64,000 nt of DNA from Acidobacteriaceae bacterium (GTDB lineage: Bacteria > Acidobacteriota > Terriglobia > Terriglobales > Acidobacteriaceae). Location: NCBI GenBank assembly GCA_021323655.1, contig JAJPKO010000015.1, positions 62,001 to 126,000 of the forward strand, in the 5' to 3' direction. Positions 17,245 through 25,274 of this stretch are shown here, piece after piece; within the stretch, counting starts at the first letter, position 1, and each line of letters begins with the position of its first letter. The notes under the pieces are model-generated. The model had not been told where the DNA came from. It was given only the letters and a program-made list of their open reading frames with translations, and did no database searches. The translations under genes were made by a program, and so were the position numbers.

Positions 17245-18273
17245 TCATACTCCTCGGGATTGTGTCGATACGGACCTCCTTTCGGAACTCGATGAGCGCT
17301 CGAAGGCGTCGTGCAAACAAGATTTTAGAAAGTGCAAGTTCGATTTGGCCGCCGCCAGCACCCGTGGCACAGCTTCACGCGATATTGCAATTCCCTGCCC
17401 GTCAGCCACGTTGGGAATCGCATAAGCTTGTGAGAAGCTGATCGGTCCTTGGAAGTTTGCCTTTGCAATCAAGGCCAGAAAGTCCTTCCATGGTGCCATT
17501 CCGTTTCCCATCGGACATGAGACTGGCTTCCATTTGCGGTCTCCGCCGCCTGTCCAGGTCATATCTTTTATCGCAAGCATCTTCAGCCTCGGCCTAATCA
17601 AGTTTGAGGCGATGCGCCAGTCGTCTTCACCCTCACTGACTGAAGCATGACCCAAGTCAAAATAGTACCCACACCACTGTGGATCGAGATGCTCAATCAC
17701 ATTTGCCACATCCCAGACTGATCCCCCTACACAACCGGGGTGATTGTGGTATCCGATCTGGACTCCATTTTCTTTTGCAAGTTCCACCAAAGTTCGAAGC
17801 TTGATACCAGCCTCTCGTAAATCGTCAAAGGGACGTGCTGACTGATAGAGGTAATAGCCAGGCTTGATGTAGCGGACTGAGAGCTTGCCCGCGATTTCCA
17901 AAATCGGACGCGCTCCTGGACTGGAGGCGTCCAGCAGTTCGGTGGTCAGCATGGGAACTTCTATGCCTTCGTTCCGAATTGCGGCAATCGCTTTGGGCAG
18001 ATCGGCCTTTGCCCGTTCAGGAAGGACATGTCCATCGCTGCGGACGGATAAATCAATTCCGTCGAATCCAGCTTCCTTAGCGGCTCTTGCGAGTTCCGAC
18101 CATCCCAGTTGCGGAGCCGCTTTCGAGAACAAACAAATCGGGCCCAGAAATTGGGTATGGGTGTCTCCATCTGCGCAACTTGCTGTTGGGGTACTGGGGA
18201 TAACGACGGCGCCAGCGATGGCAGCTGCGGTCGCTTTCTGCATGAAATCGCGTCGCGAAAGATGGTTCAACAT
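17245..18273 (-). CDS. Tat-exported sugar isomerase/epimerase-like TIM-barrel protein
   Basis: A 342-residue protein of the xylose-isomerase-like (AP endonuclease 2) fold. The N terminus LSRRDFMQKATAAAIAGAVV is a twin-arginine signal, so the protein is probably exported folded with its metal. Barrel motifs include GFDGIDLSVR near residue 70, QIGYHNHPGC near 180, CGYYFDLGHAS near 212 and MLAIKDMTW near 247, which carry the usual His, Asp, His and Lys metal or substrate ligands. Start 18273 is chosen for AAGGAG five bases upstream and because it places the Tat motif properly. It is divergent from an MFS transporter across two palindromes. Relatives act as epimerases, isomerases or 3-keto-glycoside lyases. 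Confidence 0.83.
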   Translation of the reverse strand: MLNHLSRRDFMQKATAAAIAGAVVIPSTPTASCADGDTHTQFLGPICLFSKAAPQLGWSELARAAKEAGFDGIDLSVRSDGHVLPERAKADLPKAIAAIRNEGIEVPMLTTELLDASSPGARPILEIAGKLSVRYIKPGYYLYQSARPFDDLREAGIKLRTLVELAKENGVQIGYHNHPGCVGGSVWDVANVIEHLDPQWCGYYFDLGHASVSEGEDDWRIASNLIRPRLKMLAIKDMTWTGGGDRKWKPVSCPMGNGMAPWKDFLALIAKANFQGPISFSQAYAIPNVADGQGIAISREAVPRVLAAAKSNLHFLKSCLHDAFERSSSSERRSVSTQSRGV

Positions 18274-18323
18274 AATCTCCTTGCCCGTTAGACAAGTGAC
18301 ATCCGTTAATTTTCTTACATGCA

Positions 18324-18341
18324 ATTTTTGCGTGCAAAAAT
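18324..18341. promoter_or_regulatory. Perfect palindrome, likely operator
   Basis: ATTTTTGC-GT-GCAAAAAT is a perfect inverted repeat with 8-base arms and a two-base centre, in the divergent region between the Tat isomerase-like gene and the MFS transporter gene. It lies two bases from a second palindrome. A dimeric repressor site is the natural reading; the cognate regulator is unknown. Confidence 0.55.
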
Positions 18342-18343
18342 AG

Positions 18344-18358
18344 TAGCATAGTATGCTA
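18344..18358. promoter_or_regulatory. Second perfect palindrome overlapping a likely -10 element
   Basis: TAGCATA-G-TATGCTA is a perfect inverted repeat with 7-base arms. Plus-strand TATGCT at 18352-18357 could serve as a -10 with TTGCGT at 18328-18333 as a weak -35 (18-base spacing), placing both palindromes across the MFS promoter. Confidence 0.55.
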
Positions 18359-18417
18359 TAAAATTTCTTCATGACTTATCTGCTTTTTGCGTCAGCCGAG
18401 GAGATGTGGAAGCTGAC

Positions 18418-19659
18418 ATGAAAGATGTAGCGGAATCGTTCCCAGAAGTCATTCCTCTGGAAACCAGCTCCCGACCCAACTCGCAGGGCATCCAGGTCGC
18501 GGTGACCGCTTTCATCGTGATGTTCTGTACAGTAGGCCTGACGCTATGGGGCTTGCCGTATTACTACGACTTCATGGTTCGGCAATTTGGGTGGACACGC
18601 TCCCAAGTCACCTCGGGAAACGCAGTCAGCAAGATCCTTTTTGGTCCTGCTTTTGGTTTTCTCGCCGGTTGGATGGTCGACCGTGTTGGTCCTCGGCGTG
18701 TGATGATGACGGGCATTGTCATCGCTTCAGTTGCGCTGATCGGGCTCGGAACGATTTCCAGCCTCAGGATGTTTTACTTCTTCTACGTCCTGAATGCGCT
18801 TGGATTTCTTTGCGGAGGCCCTCTACCGAATCAGGTCTTGTTGGCGGAACGTTTTGAGACCTCGCGTGGAAAGGCAATGGCGGTTGCGTACCTCGGGATT
18901 GGCGTCGGAGGGGTGAGCGTTCCATGGATTTCCAATTTTCTGGTTCAGAACTTTGGCTGGCAAGCCGCTTTGAGAAGTCTGGGCTTGATCATCTTAGTCC
19001 TCGCTTTCCCGGCAGCTTATTTCGTGAAGGATGCTACTGGGGATGCGAATCTTAGCAGACGAGCGTCGAAACGGCGAGTTCCGATCTCAATAGCCCTTCG
19101 AACTGCTCCCTTCTATTTACTGGTAGCCGGAAGCGTATTCTCAGTCGCGGCGATCAGTGGTGTGCAACAAAACCTCAAGTTGTTTCTGGTCCTCGACAAT
19201 CACTACACCCAGGTATTAGCCGCAAGATTTCTATCGCTGATTATGGCCTTTAGCATCGTCGGACGCCTTGCTATGGGCTGGCTCGCTGATCGCATCCATC
19301 CAAGAAATGTGATGATCTTAGTCTATTGTTTGATTGGAGCAGCAATCCCGATTATCGTGCTTCACCAGTCGCCGCTCTCGCTGTATATCTTCGCGGCCGT
19401 TTTTGGCATTGCCCTCGGGGGGGATTACCTGATCATCTCGCTGGTAACCGCAGAGATCTTCAGCATGGAATTACTGGGCAGATTGCTCAGCATCATTTTG
19501 GCTGCGCAAGGCCTCGCCGAATCTGGTGCGCCCTGGATCATCGGCTACATTCGTGATGCACGCGGCAGCTATCTGCCGGGATTTGTTGTTTTGGACATTC
19601 TGGCTTTCGCGGCCGTTTTAACGGGATTGCTGTTACCCAAACAGAAGAAGACGGCATGA
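18418..19659 (+). CDS. MFS transporter (oxalate/formate-antiporter or monocarboxylate-like)
   Basis: A 413-residue, 12-helix inner-membrane permease. The loop GWMVDRVGPRRVMM between helices 2 and 3 is the MFS motif A, and GWLADRIHPRNVMI near residue 285 is its second copy. The opening FIVMFCTVGLTLWGLPYYYD and VRQFGWTRSQVTSG are typical of the OFA/MCT branch that moves small carboxylates. The start is ambiguous: ATG 18418 has a GGA seven bases away, while GTG 18406 has GAGGAG only two bases away. It is divergent from the Tat isomerase-like gene and ends ten bases from the convergent ROK gene, so it probably imports an acidic sugar or the product of the adjacent enzymes. Confidence 0.85.
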   Translation: MKDVAESFPEVIPLETSSRPNSQGIQVAVTAFIVMFCTVGLTLWGLPYYYDFMVRQFGWTRSQVTSGNAVSKILFGPAFGFLAGWMVDRVGPRRVMMTGIVIASVALIGLGTISSLRMFYFFYVLNALGFLCGGPLPNQVLLAERFETSRGKAMAVAYLGIGVGGVSVPWISNFLVQNFGWQAALRSLGLIILVLAFPAAYFVKDATGDANLSRRASKRRVPISIALRTAPFYLLVAGSVFSVAAISGVQQNLKLFLVLDNHYTQVLAARFLSLIMAFSIVGRLAMGWLADRIHPRNVMILVYCLIGAAIPIIVLHQSPLSLYIFAAVFGIALGGDYLIISLVTAEIFSMELLGRLLSIILAAQGLAESGAPWIIGYIRDARGSYLPGFVVLDILAFAAVLTGLLLPKQKKTA

Positions 19660-19669
19660 GTGGCGACCG

Positions 19670-20851
19670 CTATTTGACGAATGTCGGAAGGAGCTTACTC
19701 GCAATCTGGACAGCCGCGCCGATTGCGCCTGCCTCTCCACCCAGTCTTGATATGGAAATTTTGAAATCCTGGACCGATCGATGGAAAGCACGTGCGCGGA
19801 AGGAGTGGAGGAGAGGGCGCAACAGATAATTCTTTGCGGCCCGCGGGACTTCGCCGCCAAGAACGATAGTTTCCGGATTCAGAAGATTCACAATGGACGC
19901 AATCCCTGTTCCCAGATGCAGCCCTGCTTCCCAGAGCACCGTTCGGGCAAACTGATCGCCCGTCCGCGCGGCTTGGACAATCGCTTCTATCGATACCCTG
20001 TTGTTTACCTCCCCTGGGTTCGCTGGAGCCAGACTCGAGTGAACGCCATGTTGCAGTCCATCATTCACAGCTTTGAGAATGGCAGAGCCGGAGGCATAAA
20101 CTTCAAGGCAGCCTCGATTTCCACACGAACAGAGTTCGCCATGTTGATCGATTGTGGTGTGGCCGAACTCCCCGGCTAAGTCCTTAGCACCTAGATACAA
20201 CCGATTATCGATGAAAATGGCTGCGCCGATTCCCATCGACACGACGATGTATACGAAATCCTTGCGACCGTTTCCGCCTCCGAACTTTGCCTCGGCAAGC
20301 GCCATGGTGCGGACGCTGTCCTCGAGGACCACTGGAAGCTTATGTTTTGCCTCAATCATTTTTCTGAGAGGAATATCGTTCCAGCCAGCGACCTTGGGCC
20401 AAAAGAGCACCGTTCCCGAATTGTGGTCGATGACTCCGGACATCGCGATCCCGATTCCTTTCACAACGCCGTCATTTTCGATTGCAGCGCTGATTTCGCG
20501 GTCAATCAAATCGAGTACATGCCTCTCGCCGCGCGAAGTTTCTGTCTCAACCCTCTTGACGCTCAATGTCCTTCCGAGGAAGTCGGTCACGACGATTCTC
20601 GTATTGGCCCGGCCAATTCGGATTCCTACAAAGTGACCGAGGTCGGGCGTGATATGTAGTAAAACCCTGCGCCTCCCCGCTCGTGATGGGGAACGATCAC
20701 CCTCTTCAACCAAACCTCGGCGCCGCAGTTCACTAACGAGGGCGCTGACGTAGCTAGGCGCAAACTTGGTCTGTTCCGCCAATTCGGTTCTTGAGGCCTC
20801 GCTTTGATCGAAAATCCTCTCCAGAATCAATAGGAGGTCGTCTCTTCTCAC
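19670..20851 (-). CDS. ROK-family transcriptional repressor (NagC/XylR type)
   Basis: A 393-residue protein. An N-terminal winged helix (SRTELAEQTKFAPSYVSALV, residues 21-40, then SELRRRGLVEEG) is followed by a sugar-kinase-like ROK domain. GELCSCGNRGCLEVYASG near 245 is the ROK zinc motif CxCGxxGCxE, and LAGEFGHTTID just before it carries the conserved Glu and His. VVSMGIGAAIF is the phosphate loop. The HTH shows it is a regulator, not a kinase. GTG 20851 is preferred since GAGGG lies eight bases upstream. It is divergent from the APC permease-GH3-GH105 series and convergent with the MFS gene, so it probably controls one of these units through the palindrome at 20910. Confidence 0.88.
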   Translation of the reverse strand: MRRDDLLLILERIFDQSEASRTELAEQTKFAPSYVSALVSELRRRGLVEEGDRSPSRAGRRRVLLHITPDLGHFVGIRIGRANTRIVVTDFLGRTLSVKRVETETSRGERHVLDLIDREISAAIENDGVVKGIGIAMSGVIDHNSGTVLFWPKVAGWNDIPLRKMIEAKHKLPVVLEDSVRTMALAEAKFGGGNGRKDFVYIVVSMGIGAAIFIDNRLYLGAKDLAGEFGHTTIDQHGELCSCGNRGCLEVYASGSAILKAVNDGLQHGVHSSLAPANPGEVNNRVSIEAIVQAARTGDQFARTVLWEAGLHLGTGIASIVNLLNPETIVLGGEVPRAAKNYLLRPLLHSFRARAFHRSVQDFKISISRLGGEAGAIGAAVQIASKLLPTFVK

Positions 20852-21239
20852 GTGCAAATCCCTCGGTAATCAAAATTGTGTTCGTTCTGCGGGACTAATG
20901 TTCTTTCACATGTATAAGATACATTCTTTCATAGACGAGACACATTGACCAGAGTTTTCTGAGTGCTGATGCCTTTGAACTTTTCTTGAGAAAAAACGCG
21001 TGAGCATAGAAACTGACCCGCCCCTGTTAGCGTGTTGCGCTCCTGCGCCGGGTCATTGATCGCTGTAAGCTCTAGGCCGATTCGATCCGTGCTATAAATA
21101 TGAAATACAACCGCAAATGGTCAAGTTTGAAGCCATTAAATTCAGGTAGGAAATATTGACCTTGCGACCGGTGCGTCAGCTGCAGAATGTTTCATTACCA
21201 CTACAGACTGCCACATTGAAGATCTGGAGGAGCGTTGAA
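20852..21239. promoter_or_regulatory. Divergent control region with a palindrome and direct repeats
   Basis: This region separates the ROK gene from the permease operon. ATGTAT-AAG-ATACAT at 20910-20924 is a perfect 6-base inverted repeat. It is bracketed by direct repeats TTCTTTCA at 20901-20908 and 20924-20931. These are good candidates for ROK binding. The permease ribosome binding site GGAGGAG is at 21226-21232. No other gene is seen. Confidence 0.5.
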
Positions 21240-22607
21240 TTGGCTGCTGATCGCACTGCCGGAAACACTGTGGAACCTCGACTGCGTCGGGTCCTTACCT
21301 TATGGGACCTGATCTTCTATGGGATAGTGCTGATCATGCCGATCGCACCTGTGCCCATGTTCGGAGTCGCTCAGCAACTCTCTCATGGACATTTCGCCAC
21401 CTCAATAATGATCGCGATGGTTGCAATGATGCTTACCGCCGTCAGCTACGGTCGCATGGCGACACTGTATCCTGCGGCCGGTTCGGCATACACCTACGTG
21501 GGGCGTGGATTGAATCCACATCTGGGGTTTCTTGCAGGTTGGTCCATGTTTCTTGATTACATGATTCAGCCGCTAATCAATGGCGTATACGGCGCCTTGA
21601 CAATCCAGCGTTTTCTCCCCCACGTCCCCTACCCTGTTTTAGCCGCGTCCTTCGTTGGAGCCATGACCTTGTTGAACCTGCGTGGTGTTCGCAGTACCGC
21701 TCGCACAAATGTTGTTCTACTCGCGGTCATGTGCATTGTCATTGGCGTTTTCGTGATCTTGGCCGTTCGTTACCTCTACCGTTTCTCAGGCTGGCCAGGG
21801 ATCTTTTCCACTCAACCGTTCTATGATCCGCAAACATTTAGTATTCGTGTGATCTGGACATCAACCTCGTTCGCTGCTCTGACCTACATAGGATTCGACG
21901 GCGTGACAACTTTGGCTGAAGAAGTGAGGAACCCCAAACGGAATGTCATGCTGGCCACGGTTCTAGTCTGTCTCTTCACCGGAATTGTGGGCGGAGCTGA
22001 AGTTTACCTCGGAGCACGAGTCTGGCCTAATTTTGCTTCTTTCAGAAGTCCGGAAACGGCGTTTATGGACATCGCTTCGCGCGTGGGCGGCCCACTACTG
22101 TTTCAGGCGTTGGGTTTGGTGCTGCTCGTAGCATCGCTCGGAGCAGGACTTGCAGGGCAGGCGGCGGCCGCGCGACTGCTGTTCTGCATGGGTCGAGATG
22201 ATGTGCTCCCCCGTAGGCTATTCGGGTACTTGGACCCCGAGCGAAACACCCCGACTCGCAATGTCTGGCTAATCGCCATCGTTGCCTACATTGGGACTTT
22301 GTGTATCTCCTACGAACAGGCGGGAGAGCTTCTCAACTTCGGCGCATTTCTCGCCTTCATGGGTGTGAATATAGCCGCATTTTTCGAGTTCGGGGTCCGG
22401 AGCCGATCCGATCACCGGCGCCGCTGGTTCGTTGATCGGCTGTTGCCTCTTGTCGGATTTGGATTCTGCTTGTGGATATGGCTCGGTCTTAAATTGCCGG
22501 CAAAGATTGTGGGGGGGATCTGGCTGTTCGCTGGTTTGATCTACTGCGCAATTAAGACTCGCGGATTTCGTGAGCGGCCGATCGCAATCGACTTCACCGA
22601 GGCGTAA
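21240..22607 (+). CDS. APC-superfamily permease
   Basis: A 455-residue, 12-helix transporter of the amino acid-polyamine-organocation superfamily. The first helix LTLWDLIFYGIVLIMPIAPV holds the unwound substrate region, AAGSAYTYVGRGLNP near residue 82 is the conserved loop of helix 3, and IGFDGVTTLAEEVRNPKRNV near 235 is the hallmark helix 6-7 loop. The TTG at 21240 is chosen because GGAGGAG lies seven bases upstream; an in-frame TTG at 21156 would add 28 residues that are not membrane-like. The family usually carries amino acids or amines, so its place ahead of GH3 and GH105 hydrolases is unexpected. GH3 begins 58 bases downstream. Confidence 0.83.
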   Translation: MAADRTAGNTVEPRLRRVLTLWDLIFYGIVLIMPIAPVPMFGVAQQLSHGHFATSIMIAMVAMMLTAVSYGRMATLYPAAGSAYTYVGRGLNPHLGFLAGWSMFLDYMIQPLINGVYGALTIQRFLPHVPYPVLAASFVGAMTLLNLRGVRSTARTNVVLLAVMCIVIGVFVILAVRYLYRFSGWPGIFSTQPFYDPQTFSIRVIWTSTSFAALTYIGFDGVTTLAEEVRNPKRNVMLATVLVCLFTGIVGGAEVYLGARVWPNFASFRSPETAFMDIASRVGGPLLFQALGLVLLVASLGAGLAGQAAAARLLFCMGRDDVLPRRLFGYLDPERNTPTRNVWLIAIVAYIGTLCISYEQAGELLNFGAFLAFMGVNIAAFFEFGVRSRSDHRRRWFVDRLLPLVGFGFCLWIWLGLKLPAKIVGGIWLFAGLIYCAIKTRGFRERPIAIDFTEA

Positions 22608-22665
22608 CCGTGGTAGCCGACCGAGGTCACCGACACAACGTCTGAGAGGGAAAGTGGAGAGGAAA

Positions 22666-25086
22666 ATGAAGATTGGAGTTTATCAATTCGGCGCGATGAA
22701 TCTATTCGCGACCATGGTACTGATTGCCAATTGCGCTTTAGCGCAGAATGGAACCTCTTCCACGCCTCTATATCTCGATGCTACCCGACCGATCCAGGTC
22801 CGCGTGGACGATCTGATGCGAGGGATGACTCTTGAAGAAAAGATAGGGCAGCTCAATCTTCCCTGCGCATACATCGATCAATTGGGGAAGACGGTACCGG
22901 AAAAAATTGACTCCACAAGGAAATTCGCGGCGGGCACTTTGAATCCTCACATCGGGCCCGGAAGCGGTTTCTTTACGCTTTTAGACAATCTCAAGGAGAC
23001 TGACATCGAGCGTCAGGTCAATTTACTGAATGAACTGCAGAAGATCGCCCTGTCTGAAACGCGATTGAAGATCCCGCTCATCGAGGACGAAGAAGGTACT
23101 CATGGTGCGATGTTTCCTGGTGCGACTGTATTTCCCGAAGGTTTGTCGATCGGCAGCACATTCGACGTGAATCTCGTGAATCAGATCTACGCCGCTGAAG
23201 CCGCGGAAGCTCGATCCATGGGCATCCATGTTCTTTCCACTCTCGTGATGGAATTGAACCGCGACCCACGGATGGGACGGAACATGGAAGCATATACGGA
23301 AGACCCCTATTTGTATGCGCAGATCGCAAAGAACATCGTGAGGGGAGCACAAGGCGAAAATATCGATGCTCCTGATAAGGTGGTTGCGCTCGTCACCGAT
23401 TTTCCCACGCAGAGTCAGCCAACGAGCGGGTTAGAACGAGGGGCAATCGAACTTTCCGAACGCACTCTTAGAGAGAGTTTTCTAGTTCCATGGGTCTCGG
23501 CCTTCAAGGCAGGTGCGCTTGGAGTCATGGCAGGATACCCCGAGATCGATGATATTCCGGAACACGCTTCCGAGAAGTGGAATACGGAGATTCTCCGGGG
23601 GGAACTCGGCTTTCATGGAGTCGTCGTAAGTGAAGGCGGTGGATTCGAATCGATCATTTACGAGAACGTTGCTCCGACGCAAAAAGTAGCTGGTTCGATG
23701 GCTCTTCGCTCCGGTGTCGACGTGGGCATTACATACGAATCTGCTTATCTGGAGCCACTGGTTGAAAGCGTGCGAGAAGGCCAGTTGTCCGAGGCGCTGA
23801 TCGACAGGGCCGTGCGCCGCGTTCTGGAACTAAAGTTCCGATTAGGCCTGTTTGAACATCCCTACGCGGATCCGGTACGAGCCAAAGAAGTCGTCCACTC
23901 CCCAGCTAACCAGGCGCTGGCATTACAAGCGGCACGCGAGAGCGTTGTCTTGCTGAAAAACGAGGGAAGTTTGTTGCCCTTGAAAAAGGACTTAAAGTCT
24001 ATCGCAGTGATTGGGCCTAATGCAGATAACGGCTGGAGCCAGTTGGGGGACTATTCACCACAAGTTGTGCCGCACAAGATTAGCTCGATTCTAGAGGGAA
24101 TTCGAAAAAAACTTCCGCTTGACGCAAAAGTCTCTTATGCGAAAGGGTGTGATGTGATCGGCGGCGAGAAAAATTTTGGAGCGGCGATTGAGGCGGCCCG
24201 AAAGGCTGAGGTGGCCGTGGTGGTGGTGGGGGAACGACCTGATAATTCGGGTAAGGGCGATAAATTGCCAACCGATGGAGAGGGATACGACGTGGCAAGT
24301 CTGGATTTGACCGGTTTTCAAGGAGACCTGATCAAGGCAGTGCAAGCAACGGGTACACCAGTGGTGTTGGTGCTGATCAACGGACGCCCGCTATCCATCA
24401 ACTGGGAATCCGCGAATCTCCCAGCTATCCTCGAAGCTTGGGAACCCGGTGAGCGTGGTGGTGAGGCTGTCGCTGACATTCTATTCGGAGACTATAACCC
24501 CAGTGGTCGACTTGCCATTACCGTTCCTCGGAGTTCAGGCCAGCTACCCATTTATTACGATCACAAGCCCTCCAAGGAATATTGGATTAAACAAGGATCA
24601 GCGCATGGATATGTGGACATGCCCGCGACGCCCCTCTATCCGTTTGGTTATGGCCTGAGTTACACCGAGTACGAGTACAGCAACCTCCGCATCAGTTCTG
24701 AGCAGATTAACGATGCCGGAGCGAACGATATTTCCGTCGATATCACCAACACTGGAAAACGTGAAGGCACCGACACGGTTCAACTGTATATTCACCAGCG
24801 GTACGCGCCGGTGTCTCTTCCCGTGAAACAGCTGCGAGGATTCGAGCGGGTGCATCTCCTTCCGGGAGAGACCAAAACCGTCACCTTAAGGATCAGACCT
24901 GAAGATCTCATGCTGCTTGATCAAAATATGCGTTGGCGCGTCACCCCTGGTGTAGTAGATGTGATGATCGGAACTTCTGCAGCGGACATAGTTCTCAAAG
25001 GCTCATTCGATGTGAAGTCCTCAGATCAGATTGCTGATCCTTCCGCTGGCCAAGGCACCCGCGAACAGCCGGATCTGGCGCGATAA
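22666..25086 (+). CDS. Exported GH3 glycoside hydrolase (beta-glucosidase-like)
   Basis: An 806-residue protein with a Sec signal (about residues 1-25, ending CALA-QN). The GH3 N-terminal barrel starts VDDLMRGMTLEEKIGQL, the second alpha/beta sandwich begins ESVVLLKNEGSLLPLKK near 425, and a fibronectin III-like C-terminal domain has LRGFERVHLLPGETKTVTL near 726. At the expected nucleophile position the sequence is GVVVSEGGGF, so residue 323 is Glu where most GH3 proteins have Asp (SDW/SDY). A branch of GH3 with this SEGGG motif may use it normally. ATG 22666 has GAGAGG upstream. It is in series with the APC permease and GH105. Substrate is probably a beta-glucoside or xyloside. Confidence 0.85.
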   Translation: MKIGVYQFGAMNLFATMVLIANCALAQNGTSSTPLYLDATRPIQVRVDDLMRGMTLEEKIGQLNLPCAYIDQLGKTVPEKIDSTRKFAAGTLNPHIGPGSGFFTLLDNLKETDIERQVNLLNELQKIALSETRLKIPLIEDEEGTHGAMFPGATVFPEGLSIGSTFDVNLVNQIYAAEAAEARSMGIHVLSTLVMELNRDPRMGRNMEAYTEDPYLYAQIAKNIVRGAQGENIDAPDKVVALVTDFPTQSQPTSGLERGAIELSERTLRESFLVPWVSAFKAGALGVMAGYPEIDDIPEHASEKWNTEILRGELGFHGVVVSEGGGFESIIYENVAPTQKVAGSMALRSGVDVGITYESAYLEPLVESVREGQLSEALIDRAVRRVLELKFRLGLFEHPYADPVRAKEVVHSPANQALALQAARESVVLLKNEGSLLPLKKDLKSIAVIGPNADNGWSQLGDYSPQVVPHKISSILEGIRKKLPLDAKVSYAKGCDVIGGEKNFGAAIEAARKAEVAVVVVGERPDNSGKGDKLPTDGEGYDVASLDLTGFQGDLIKAVQATGTPVVLVLINGRPLSINWESANLPAILEAWEPGERGGEAVADILFGDYNPSGRLAITVPRSSGQLPIYYDHKPSKEYWIKQGSAHGYVDMPATPLYPFGYGLSYTEYEYSNLRISSEQINDAGANDISVDITNTGKREGTDTVQLYIHQRYAPVSLPVKQLRGFERVHLLPGETKTVTLRIRPEDLMLLDQNMRWRVTPGVVDVMIGTSAADIVLKGSFDVKSSDQIADPSAGQGTREQPDLAR

Positions 25087-25274
25087 CAGACCGGATTGGC
25101 ACGTGGAGTTCCGGCGTTCGTAATCACATTGAAGGCTGCGACCAAACCAAAGAACCCCATGGAGTGCCGATCGACTCTGACAGGAGCCCGGCGACGCGAG
25201 TCCCAGTGGGATCAGAAGATCTTAATCTGATAGGTTCGCGAACCTATTCAATCACCAAGCGGCGGGAGACCTCG

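Noticed and set aside
19670-20851. ROK protein as a GlcNAc or sugar kinase
   Set aside because: A clear winged-helix DNA-binding domain precedes the ROK domain, so it is a regulator.
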